This document shows, one piece after another, positions 28,701 to 40,834 of a DNA stretch of 64,000 nucleotides (positions within the stretch are counted from its first letter, which is position 1; every line of letters starts with the position of its first letter). Under the pieces are notes generated by a model. That model worked only from the letters and a program-made list of their open reading frames with translations. It was not told the DNA's origin and did not search any database. The DNA is taken from the NCBI GenBank assembly GCA_037389465.1, contig JAZARR010000248.1, positions 992,001-1,056,000 on the forward strand, written 5' to 3'. Source of the DNA: Baylisascaris procyonis (taxonomy: Eukaryota; Nematoda; Chromadorea; Rhabditida; Ascarididae). The position numbers and the translations under genes were made by a program.

Positions 28701-31700
28701 TTATTTCCGCCTTATTCTAGTTGCGTAAAAGAGAAGAAAATTCACTTGATTGAAAAAAACAAGCAGATTTATGCATCTTTAATTTTCGATGATATCATAT
28801 GATATTTATATTTATCAAAATCCGCTTATTCTGCAATATTAGACAACTCAAAGCTCGTGGCTATCATGTCCATGGTTTTCGACACAAAATTGCGCGATAA
28901 GCAATTTTAAAAAAATCGTATAAAAATTGATGTGAGAAAAGAAAGTCAATAACGTTTTATCATTTCTTTTTTTTTTGATTCAAAAACAGACGTTTTTTTG
29001 AGCTCTTAGATTTCCCAGAAATTTTTCTTCTTCTTACAAAAGCGATTGATAGAGATCTATTTGTGTTGGTTAGATGATTTCCATGGAGACGCATATCCGC
29101 TTTTCGATGCAGTCCATCCTCTATTTAGTGTTGAACTTATCGTCCCAATCGCTTATTTCAGTACAACGAGAAAGTCCAATCATTTCCGATGAGATGGCTT
29201 ACTCGATCGAATTATTTGTGGCGGAAGTATCCGATGAGATAAATCTAAACGACACCTAATCAGCTTTATTCCACATTATGCTTGCTGATAAGAAATTCAC
29301 TCGAGTCATATGGATCTAAATTTCTTAATAATAAATGTCGCGTCATTTATTTACATCAAAAAGAGTTCAATCAAAGTGCAGTTTTTTTTCGCTTCTAATC
29401 TGCAGAAGTTCTCGAAATTTCGACTGATATTATCTCTGAAAAAAATGTCTCTAAGTGGGTGGTAAAAGTATGCATTAATTTAATGAGATATTCCCATTCA
29501 TTTCATCAAAAATTATTTTCAATAAATATGAGTGGAATAAATATCAATAGATTTCAACATTTTAGATGGATCTTCATTATTTAAAATTCTATAAAATCGA
29601 AGATTAAAGAGTTGAAAAAAATGAACGCAATAAAAAAATAGAACAATTTGATTTGAAGAGATTTGGTTGAGCAAATGAAAAAAAGGGAAATAGCCAAATT
29701 ACTGTCAGTCACGCATTTCCTTTCATTTCGTACTATTTTACAGCCACACAATATTGCTATTGATCAACGATGTGCATCATTAGTTTTTATGCGTATATCA
29801 TTCTCGATCTTATCATCAAAGAAACACCCTTAGGGAGATCCTTACAAAGGAAATTACAAAGGCAATTATAAGTTTGCTTTCTATAAGTCTCTTTAAGTTC
29901 GCCACTATTAGTTTCCTCGTTTGTGACTTGAATATATTAGACAAATGAGTACATGCATAGATAACTTCCGATTGGATTCGGCAATGATATGCTTTTGCTG
30001 TTGCTGTTTCTTGTAGTTAGGCTTGTGAAAACTTCACTCATGTGCAATTATCTTCTTTTATCGATTATGAATCCCCCGAGGGGGTGTGATATCCACATTT
30101 TCTCGAGATCGATGTGTATTCGACGAAGAAGCAAAGAATGGATGAGAAGGGGGACGGGGACATGCTTTAAAGCGGAGCTCATATCATCCAAAAATTAAAA
30201 CCGCCATAATCCGTGACAAAAATAGAGGAGGACCTTACCGTATTCGGCATAAACACAGCATACATTTCAAGTGGCTCAACCCAGACAGCCGGCCATAAAT
30301 CCAAATTGACAGCCGGGACTCATGTATACGTGGTGGCGATTCGTAAAGTGTCATTTATATGACTTTAACGTGAGAATTCTTGGAGTTGGTTTTTGATAAA
30401 TAGAAAGCTGTTAGATATGGGTTGCGGTCCTGAAGGGTTGCTTTCGATTACGATACAAAATTGGCTATGTGCCTGGCTTCTTTTTTTTCGCGGTTGTCTT
30501 GCTACTCATGGAGATTGGTGTGGTTTTCTTATTTCCAGGCCATGTGCGTAGGCAATAATTGTTCTTTGTTGGTGTCTCTTTATTTCGAAATTTTCCACCG
30601 TGTATTTAATACTCTTCATTACTATGCGATTGCTTTAAATAACCGTCGATCATGCTTAAAACGTGCAACACGTGAGCGATATGTCGCATAACGTGATCGT
30701 TCAAAGTGCTCGTAATTATGGTTAGAAGTTTTTTGAAATTCACCGTTATCTGATTTGTTATAATTATAAATCTTATCCTTCATCCGCATATGGATTATCT
30801 GTATTAAACCTGTATTAAATCAATTCATGCATATAACGCCTATATTCGGGATTTGGTTAATTTCAATTTCGTACGTGACATGAGGTTACTTGGTGATTGT
30901 GGATTCCACCTACATCTAATATAATGGCCCACTTCTGCAATGAAGGTATTGAAAAGGAATAAAAGAAGAGCTGACGCACTGTGTGCACTCTTGGTCTCCG
31001 TTCATAAAATCGGCTGTTTTTATAAATTTCCTACTTATGAATATTATAAAGTATATGCATTAATGCGTCTGATTTTCTGATTAATCCGCTCATATATGCA
31101 AATATATGCAAATTTCTTCGAAAAATATGTTCTTTTTAATTCAAAAAAATTTTTAATTTCGACTTAATTGGCTTTCAAATGTTACGAAATTCTTAATGAC
31201 GTTCAGCTGTTTATGAGTGCTTTCAATAGTGACGACCCAATTTGAAATTTGGTGCGAATTGCTCTCCTATGGCATTAATTAGTGCTTCAGTGGTATTTGA
31301 TTTCAAACCATCCGGACAGACATATGCGCCAACTCGTCATCGCCATAACAAGGTCACAAATATCAGTTAGCAAGAGCATATTCGTGGAGAAATTATTTCA
31401 GGTGTATCTAAGTTTTGTTTAATACAAGCTTAATATCTCCTTTTTTTTTGTTCCTCATCGAAAGTCTTTTATAAGGTTGGAGCTGTTGGTACAATTTCAG
31501 TGCTCGATCGCTACATTCACAGCGTAGATCAAACTTATCTCGCTTCAGTCTCTAAATTTGATTTGCGATCCAGTTGACTAACGAAGAGGAAGAGTGAAGG
31601 AAGTTGATCATCCAGCAGATTGTTTTTAATCACCTCAACTTTGTGCAGCAAAGATATACCCATATTTGGAATGCTTAGGCCAAACTTGATGGAATGTTGC

Positions 31701-33100
31701 TATTTTCGATACGATTTTGCCTCAACTTTTATATGAGAGGATGGCTTGACTTTATAGGTGGATAAGTCTGTAAACTTCATCATACTTGAGTGTCTAAACA
31801 GGTTTTTCGTTGGAAAACGAGACTACACTACGACTTTTATAGAAAATCAATGTTATTATCAGTGGCAGGGGGATGAAAATAGGGGCTCACCCGGCACACT
31901 CAATTTACAATTCCTATTTTATTTGATGACCAAGCTAGATTTCCTAGCAAATCTGTACTTCGAAGATGAATGACTCTTTTCTCCACATTCCTCTCCTTCA
32001 ATTTTAACACTCATATATTCCTTTCTCATCTCTATTCTTTTTCGATTAATTTTCTTCAGGAGAAATATTTTAACAAATGATAAGCGATTCTGTATGATAC
32101 GATTTCTTTTTTTTTTTTTTTTGATGTGTAACTTAAAAATTTCCATATCAGATCATTTCTTTCTTTTTATTATTGGAATTTAAAAAAAACTATGTTAACG
32201 CTTTTTCAAATATTATTTTTTTTTTCATAAATGAAAGGTGGTATTATATCGCTCCATTACCTAAATTTCTATGAAATATAATTTTCATTCAATAATCTCA
32301 GAGAGCCAATTTTTTATTTATTTATTTTTTTTTTTTTGATAAAAGTTTTGCCCGAATAGTCGAATCACTTAAAGTGAAAATGGTTTATTGCGTTGACTTC
32401 GATAGTTGTTAGCAATTTGTGAATGTAATAAAAGCCGGAAGTAGATAAGCCATATTCTATCAGCTCCTCTGATATATTCCTTCATATTTTATTGTCTGTT
32501 AATTGCATTAGAAATAAACTGTAATTAAAAAAAAAACTTAATTTTAGTGAATCGCATTCATCTTTAGGGAGCAATAATTAACTTCATTTGAAAAATTGTA
32601 GTTCATCTCATCCGAACAGAACACACATTTCATATTAATTTATCAAACGATTTATCTCTATCCGTTGTATTTTATTATTTCGAATCATTTGAGATTTGAA
32701 ATTTAAAAGCGCTGATGAATGGATACTTGCGCACTGCACATATTATTAACGCAGAAATAAAGTTGCTTTGTGCAATAAGCAGTTTCTATATAGGACATAT
32801 GTTCACGGTGTGGGAAAAAACTATTGCTCGATTTCCGATCGCTTTAGAATCCCCAAAAAAAATCGATTCTGCGCAGGGGATTTTAATTTCTTTAATAATA
32901 TTAGAGATTTTATTTGTGGTAAATTCAATAGTCGAGATCCTAAGAGGCAAAAGTTTAAGAAAGGAGCATCGATGTTTTGGAATTCAAAAAAGTGAGTGAG
33001 AAATAAGATTGCCGACGTTCCATGATCCGTTGTACTATAAAACTGCTCTATTTTGAGACTGTTTTCTTTCCGTTAAATTTCAAGCAAAATTCATTGTTTG
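22711..33100. other. Gene-poor AT-rich stretch
   Basis: About 10 kb without a gene I can support. It holds a C16 run (27124-27139), many A/T homopolymers, a less AT-rich patch at 28370-28690 with no recognised content, and a dispersed set of 60-90-codon frames. The only splice-consistent candidate is a tiny three-exon frame at 26658-27309, described under findings. Confidence 0.45.
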
Positions 33101-33344
33101 TATGGGTCAGCTCTCCTTTGCTCATCTAGACATCCAGGTCTCCTTGAGGATCTGCACATCCTGTCGAGATGCGGTCGAATCAACTGTGAGATGATACAGT
33201 ATAAGGGCGAACAGTTTATCGCACTAATACAATAAGGTGGCAAACAGAACGGGGCATCAAGATAGCTCGAATCGCTGATACGATCCCACAGTTGAACTCC
33301 GCGCTGCCGTCGATCACCGCGCCCGCCACAACGGCAGCATGAAG

Positions 33345-33560
33345 GGCCACTTGGCCATAAGACCAGTTTAGAAGCTGGAATGAATGCATGAGTAGATCAA
33401 TCGCTTTATATCCTCCCTGCCTCAGGCAAGCCTCATGATGCATGCTGAGCAGTCATTTGATTTGCATGTATGCACTTGACCTTTGGCCTACTTTACACGG
33501 CGCACTGTTCTCGCTTGATCTATAGCAAACTGGTCTACATTACGTGTTTCAAGGAATGCT
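33345..33560. repeat. Diverged dispersed repeat, copy B
   Basis: This is the counterpart of 2320-2530 in the same orientation. The shared core GCCTCAGGCAAGCCTCATG (about 33420) is followed by GCTGAGCAG, TTTGATTTG, a CTTGAC motif and CGGCGC, in the same order as in copy A. It sits in a GC-richer island (about 33080-34150) that stands out from its surroundings, so the element may be longer than the part shared with copy A. No transposase motif is recognisable. Confidence 0.5.
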
Positions 33561-34880
33561 TTGCTTTTACCTGTTTGCTAGCCCTGACCGTGCTTCCGAC
33601 CATTTTCCCTCTGCGAAGAATAAGACGCCCTTACGATAACGGTGACCCATTCGGTGAATCATCGTGTCGGCGCTTGCAGAACTTCGCAAGGGTACCTCCT
33701 TCACCCCACTTCGATGGTGGCGATAACTCATTTATTAGATCGTGGGTGATCTTGCTTACGAATGCACTCGCAAGAGGTGTTTTGTCATAGGTGCTTCAGT
33801 ATATTCTTTCATCATTCGCCTCTTTCCCACTTTCTTCTCTCCCCGCCCAAGAGCGGTTGCATCTATCTGGGCCATTCTGGCTAGTAGAGATCGCAATCGA
33901 GGGAACCGTGACATCAAGGCCGTCTCCTCTTTAGAGCATCTAGGCGCTGGTGGGACGCTCACTTATACTAGCTACGCCAGACAGCGGACCTTATACATAT
34001 GCAATTCCAGTCTGACAATCCTGACTGATAATGAAGGAAAATATCATATACCTGGACAGGTCGTATTATAGACCAAAAGTTCTGATCGAATGTGCCCTTA
34101 ATAAAGAGGGTAATAAGGAAACGCAGGAACTGCCATCCGCTGTTGCCTCCCATAGATGATTGAAGCAGTTGACGCTGTAGTTCTGAACTGCTTATGCTTC
34201 ATCTTTCAGCAGGTTGTCGCGTACAGAATAGCCGTTTGCTGCATAGCATTAGTGTTAGTAGATGCTACGGAGGTTATGTTGCGGTCGCATTTATTGGATC
34301 CGGTTTCTGCAATTCACTCACATATATTCGTCCTTTTTGGCAGATTTCTGTCAATTATTAATGTTATCTTTTTCACAGTTTTTGGATTACCACAACCAGT
34401 ATGTTGATGTATTTTTTAATGGCGATAGAATTGCAGTTTTGATGCTATTGTGAGGTAGAGTGCATTTGCGTATTATTACTGGCAGCCGTGATGTCTCTTT
34501 ACCATTTATTTTGTTAACAGCCCACCCTTGAACCTGTGTAAATTGTTTGCCGTTGTTTGTCTGGTTCGCTTCTCTTGAAATGTGTTTGTATATGTGTGTA
34601 CTTATAGATTGATTGATTAAACATTGTGGCATGCTTTCAACGTTATCCTTCAGTTGAGGCGATCGGGGTGATGTGCCCTTGTTTAATTTATTTTGGGGTG
34701 ATCCTATAGGTGAAATTACAGGCTACTTTGTTTGGTAACTAACTCTTTAGGTATCTCAGAGAAGTTAGATTTTGTGATCGGGCTACTGTCGAGCGACAGG
34801 TAAACGGAACTATTAATTTATTTACTGAAGGATATGCTTTATTATGCGAATGTATGTGCGCATATGTTGCACATGTGTTT

Positions 34881-34886
<6 letters not shown>
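33561..34886. other. GC-richer island and flank, no identified gene
   Basis: The island continues to about 34150. Several frames stay open (plus strand 33470-33790 and 33742-34071; minus strand 33756-33962). A plus-strand 83-codon frame at 34156-34407 encodes two hydrophobic stretches and contains a good internal acceptor (CTTTCAG at about 34205). None resembles a family I know. They may be remains of a mobile element or chance frames caused by the higher GC content. Confidence 0.35.

Positions 34887-34966
<80 letters not shown>
34887..34966. repeat. (AT)n microsatellite, about 40 units
   Basis: An uninterrupted AT dinucleotide run, the longest in the window. Confidence 0.97.
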
Positions 34967-34973
<7 letters not shown>

Positions 34974-37061
34974 ATCTAACTCATTCGAGAAACTGTTCAA
35001 TTTGCGAAGCAAGCATCGTAGCCAAGTAAATGGAGGCCTATTTGAGCGTTCAAATATAAGTTTGACCGATCAAGCTTATTCGTTCAAAAATCCTTCACTT
35101 ATTTTCTGGCCGAGTCACTTCCCAAGGATCATCATGAATGGATCAGAATTCGCATGTGCTATATACTATATGATGTCAATCAAACATAATGCTTCATTAT
35201 ATTGAGTGAAAATATCAGAAAATGCGATTACCCAAGCAAAGAACATGACATTACCATTTACCAATCCACAGGGAAATAAATAATGATCATTTATTAATCC
35301 ATTAGAGAATTAAGTAGATTGAAAATTCGTTATTAACAAATGCGCATTGAATATGTTCGTAAATATGTAGGATAACAAAATTGATTTTTTATTCAAAGTT
35401 TAGGAATGTGAAAGTTGATTTGATTGTAGTCTGCTGAACGAAGAATAGTGTGAAACTAGCCAGGTGTTTCTTCGAAATGGTACCATTGTCCATAACAGGT
35501 TTGGCTACCAGTGCTTGAGATCTTAAGATGAACAAGATAAAAGAAACCATTTTGAGAAGCTGCTTCTACCATTCAAAATTTTTAAGACGTCGATCCTTCA
35601 CGAAATAAAATTTATTCGATAAGATAACACATGTAGGCTTATCGAATGTTTTTCCAATAGTTTTTTACTATGCGACAGCAATTGAAACATTTCGCTTTCA
35701 ATAACTCAACAGCACTCCGAAAATTGTTTTGTTGGAGCATGCGTTTTTTTTAAAAGTATTTTATTTACCACCTCGTTGATCATTCCATCCCTACTCCATC
35801 CCTTGCGATATAGTCGTATATGATCCGCGATGTCACTACATGGCTGTCATCACATAGTTGTTGTGCGTATGATGCTCCTTCTTTAGCATCGTTTCACTCA
35901 GCTTCATAAAAAAATTCGCCGAAGCTTTGTTCAGCAGTTCAGTTATTGGAAGTGACCGTGGTTGAAAACTGCATTTTATTCACAATAAAAGGATACGTCA
36001 AGGAAGAGACTATCGCTGCATAGTGCTAGTGAGGCAAGGGCTAGTAACAGTTGAAATTGACGAGGACATTACAATACGAAACGAGAAAAAACCGAAATGC
36101 TTCAGCCGACTGCATGAAATCCCGAAGCACTGTAATGAAAACTATAAAAAATAACAGTGCATATGGCGGAATAGTGAATAAAAGGCAATGCACTCACCGA
36201 GTCGAAGATTCGACAGGCCCATTGACTGCAGTGTCCAATTCTAGAGGTACTCGGTGGTAACAACGGTTTCCACAAAGTATCGCCAAGATGTTGCGCTGAA
36301 CAAAATGCTCTTGAATGGTGCAAATTTGAGCACTAGCTTTTTAGGCAATTTTTCTTTTTTGATATCTCAGTAGAAAGGTTTTCATCAGTAATGCTTCTTG
36401 AATTCTGAATTGAATTCTAGTTTCAAGCGGGGAAAGGAAGAGGGGAGGGTGGTTAACCGATGATTCGAGAACTGAAATTACCAATTCTTGCACCAAGCTA
36501 ACAAATTGAAAGCATGAGTGAATAGGGGTAAATGTCTATGCATTTATGCAAAAAAGTGAGACAAAGAATTAAAGAGGGCTGGAAAGCGTTCATCAAGAAA
36601 AAAGGCTTGTACCGTGAGAAAAAGCGTCACGGAGTTTAAAAACTAAACTGCTCGATAAAAGGAGCGTACCAGAGCAGTTCTCCACTGCTCAGAGACATGA
36701 ACGATCACCAAGAAAGTGCGTATTCTGTTAGCAATGATAGAAAGATCGAAGACCTATGGAATTGAGAAGTAAGGAAAATAAGGGATTGAATGATCGAGGC
36801 TAGAAGGAGGAAGTTTTGATATGCGTCAGCAATATCCACAATAGAAATGATCGCTGAACGAGACGAATTACGGAATAGGCATTACGAATTGACGACCGTG
36901 GAGATTTAGTGACTCTGTACTGCATGAATCGGGATCGCTGGGGATGAGATTAAGAGGCATTTATTCGTAGCGAATGCTTTGTTGATTGAAATGGGAAAGG
37001 AGTTCCCTGTTTCCTTTCTCGGGCCTATAGTATATAGGTACCTGAATACCACCTGGATGTA

Positions 37062-37067
<6 letters not shown>

Positions 37068-37125
<58 letters not shown>
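37068..37125. repeat. (AT)n microsatellite
   Basis: About 29 AT units, bordered by TACATA on the left and GTGCATACAGG on the right. Confidence 0.97.
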
Positions 37126-37128
<3 letters not shown>

Positions 37129-39190
37129 CATACAGGCATGTATATAGTTATGTGCTCATAAATGCGCATAACTATAACATCTGTATATTTCCTCTTTTAA
37201 CTTGTCTTCTTGAAATGTTGTGGATAACATTTTGTAAGTTACTAAGTAAATGTTTTATAGCGCATTGCTTACGTGCGCATTTCTCACGATGTGGCAGTAG
37301 CGTTCGGTTGACTGGCTAGCTGACTGACTGACTGACTGGCGAGATTCTTAATCTTCTATGTAGCGTTGATGTATGAATCGATTAAGTGCACCTGTTTATT
37401 AGTGGATTTGATAGACGCCGTGCTACTGTCTGTTTTTTTTTTTGTCATGTACTTCACGATTGGGATTTTTATTGTGGGTGGAAAATACTTTCTGGATAGC
37501 AGCCAGTTTATCAGTAAGGTCTTTCGTACATACATAAACATTCAAATTTTTATGAGATTTTCCCCAATTTCCTTTCACCCCCTGCTAACCCCTCTACCTC
37601 ATCCATTCACCTTCCGTCATGTTCAAATCACTGGTTGCAGTGAACACGCATCTATCGTAGATGCTGTATGGCATCTTCCGCGTCACAGTTGTCAACATGA
37701 GAAAAAGAAGACTCTTCCTTCCTCCATCCTCTTCACCTTATTCCCTCCTCTGCATAGAAGGAGATTGTGTCGTGCCGTCATAAAATTGTTTCAATATCTC
37801 TTTTGTTGGAAATGTCCACGTTGATAATAACGGGCATTGATAAGGGTATAAATAGGATGCAAGGAAACGCTTAGTTTATATTTTTTTTAGACGATTGATT
37901 CAATGATAGGTTGTTCGTTGATTTTATCGTGTGCTGATAACAATGAAAAATCTGTACTATGACAATATTGAGCTATATTATCTGCACGATTCTCGTTTCT
38001 AAACGCATCAAACGGAAGGAGTCTACACTTCAAATATTTTGTGCGATTATATCGGAAATTGCCGTCATTTATTCTCTCTTCTCTCTATAACATCATATAA
38101 AAAGCATAAACTTTACGATGTAACGTTTTATTGGTGAATGATGGCGATAAAATTCCCACTCAATATATAGCGATTGCTTAGCGAATGGGAATATTCCACT
38201 GCCAATTGTTTATCGTCTTTTATTTGCTTTATTCTTTCGATTATTTCCATATTTTTGTATAATTGAAATGTAAGATTTTTGCTGTGAAGATAACCGCTTT
38301 AACCAATCGTTATATAACGCGCTATTAATGAATAATATTACTTATATGATGGTTAATTATCATTTGTGTTATCATGAAATATTTGTTAATGATTATATGA
38401 GTGCATTTTTATTTATTTATTTATTTATTTTTTTGTTGTTCATTGGATGCTTTCATTGATGTGTCGTCTTTAAAGGGCAGAATATATAGCAGCTATTAGC
38501 AGTTAGGGGATTCGGCAATGCATAAAAATGCTGTCATTAATTCTTGCCGACATTTTTTTTAATGCATGTTTGCCTAATGGCTATTTAAAATTTTATCACA
38601 TTTTTTTATTGTTTTGATCCGAGTAAATGTTTATTCAGTTTTATTCATTCGAATACAAATTTAATCAACTTATCACCTTTCATTTTTTATGTTTTTTTTT
38701 TAAAATCATTTCGTTATTCACTCTTAATTTTTCATCCGTTTTTTTTTCTCCAACGCATTCATTGTTCGATTATCATGACTTTTACGATGCAGTATATTTG
38801 CAGATTGGACTCATAATCTTGGAAGGGAAGGGGTTGTATTTGTTGGGGAGTGGGGAGGGGGCTATAGACATCTTAGTCAGGAATCTTCTTTAATGAATGC
38901 AAACAGAGGAGTTATTTTTTTAGACTGTAATTGTGGGATGATTTGCGTAGAATTTTTAGAAGATGGTGAGTTCTGCTTTTGGTTAAATTTTAATTTATAG
39001 AAAGTCGAAGTGCAATTGCTATGAAAGTGGAATAATTTCTGAATTTATTTGCCACTGTTACGCAGTTAGTTATCTATTTATTATTGTTGGTGAATTTAAT
39101 TGTTACATTTATCGAATAATCGTCGCACTTGATTTAAAAATTTCGAAGAATTCATCGAAATTTAATCGCCTAGTTAGCTTTGTCAACGAG

Positions 39191-39248
39191 CCAAAATGTA
39201 GAACAACGTGTATGATCTACCAAAATGTAGAACAACGTGTATGATCTA
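39191..39248. repeat. 29-bp perfect tandem duplication
   Basis: CCAAAATGTAGAACAACGTG followed by TATGATCTA is present twice in direct succession (39191-39219 and 39220-39248). The perfect identity suggests a recent duplication. Confidence 0.95.
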
Positions 39249-39969
39249 TTGATATACATCCCGGAATATAAGTTCTTTCTGAATTTCATCGTAAATAATC
39301 AATGCCGTTTTGATTTTTAAATAACTACGTTTATTGAACGATTTATTGTGCATTCATTATACGCTTCTACATAGAATGCGATGCCCGAATTTGATAGCGA
39401 CCATCGCAATAGAAAAGTTGCATTTTCGGTTTATTGGTGGTTGTTAACAAGGCGACTAACAAATGTCTGCCTCTGCAAAGACATTGAATTTTGCATAACG
39501 CTATAACTAATCATCTGCAGTGTCTAGCAGCCATGCGCTCTTTTCTTTGGAAAGTTAACAAAAAGCCAAGAGAGCAAATTGATTTTCTAAAGTGCTCGCA
39601 TGCGTGACTATCACAAGCGATATAAAGATGTAGGGGATAAGCGAAAAATCGCTTTGTTTTAGAAGTGGCTATTCTTTTTCTTTCAATTACATGAGTGGAA
39701 GAATAGAAAAAAAATCGACAAGATATTGGAATGAATAGGTGAACGCATCGAGTGAAATGTGAATCTTTCATTTGTTTCTTGGGAACAATCCGTATAGGAG
39801 GATAGAATTTTGCCTGTTTTCTGGACGCAACAATTCTAAGGCATCTTCCAATGAAGCATTTTGATGATGATGTTAAGGTTGTTCCTGCATTAGCTTGCCA
39901 TCCTTTGCTTGCAAAGTGCTTAAATTATCTTTAAGAATATACGGTTCTTGCACATATGACAGTAAATGC

Positions 39970-39970
<1 letters not shown>

Positions 39971-40009
<39 letters not shown>
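39971..40009. repeat. (AT)n microsatellite
   Basis: About 19 AT units, roughly 0.8 kb upstream of the arrestin start codon. Confidence 0.97.
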
Positions 40010-40011
<2 letters not shown>

Positions 40012-40750
40012 ATATTCATTTATTCATTTATATTTTACTTATGTTTCTCTATACATATATTTGTATATAACTAAAGCGTTTATAACCTGAAGGTTATAAC
40101 ATCTTCTCGCCTTTCGATCATCGATCCGTTCTTTTTCTTGTTGTTCCGTCATATATGTAGCTAAACGAATTCTCGCATTCTCTATTGAAATAGAGGCTTC
40201 TAATCTGTTCTTTTCTTGCTCATCCATTTTCTGCGATGCCTTTATTTTTCTTCACATTGTAATTTCCCTTCTCAAACCAAGAGTTCTAAACAACTTCCGC
40301 CCCCACATTCCACTCTTGCTTGATTCTTTTAAGTGCAGTGATGTCACTTATTACTAGCGTTTCAATGAAATCATCTCATTGGGTGACTTTTATCTTATTA
40401 GTGGCAATTAAATAAAACAACCGTTTAAGCGATGTGTTGATGGATTAGTACTTCTGCACTATTTTTATCTTAAGGCATATTCCAAGGGCCATATGTAATA
40501 AATTATAATGGTCGACAAATAGCCAATATATTCATTTCAGAGGTTAGCTGCTGGAGTGAGTGCCTCCAAATATTCTTGTATAATTTTCATTGACTTTCTC
40601 TAACCTTTTAATTATTCAACAACTTTGCAGTCTGTATTTCTAAACAACAGCTGTTAATCCGTAGCTGTATAACGGATTAACGGCTATTGTCGTTTATCTC
40701 GATGAAGTGTTGTACTTCATTGTTTACATAAATGCTTCTTTGAAATATGC

Positions 40751-40763
40751 TATTGTTTGCAGA
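40751..40763 (+). promoter_or_regulatory. Probable spliced-leader acceptor of arrestin
   Basis: TATTGTTTGCAG ends at 40762, 72 bases before the arrestin ATG at 40835. No other ATG lies between. The pyrimidine-rich acceptor with no coding exon before it is what an SL trans-splice site would look like. A 5' UTR intron is the alternative. Confidence 0.45.
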
Positions 40764-40834
40764 ACACTTCGAATATCACCCACCACTCAACAAATTGCTC
40801 TATTGCTGAACGTTAACTTCTTTGCTTACAAATT

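Larger units (their letters stand above)
34967..40761. other. Intergenic region upstream of arrestin
   Basis: No gene is recognised. It includes (AT)n runs at 37068-37125 and 39971-40009 and a 29-bp duplication at 39191-39248. The longest unbroken frame in the window, 152 codons (37366-37824, plus strand), has a hydrophobic start and a proline/serine-rich middle but no splice signals or family resemblance. The last kilobase should hold the arrestin promoter, though I see no clear TATA box. Confidence 0.45.
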
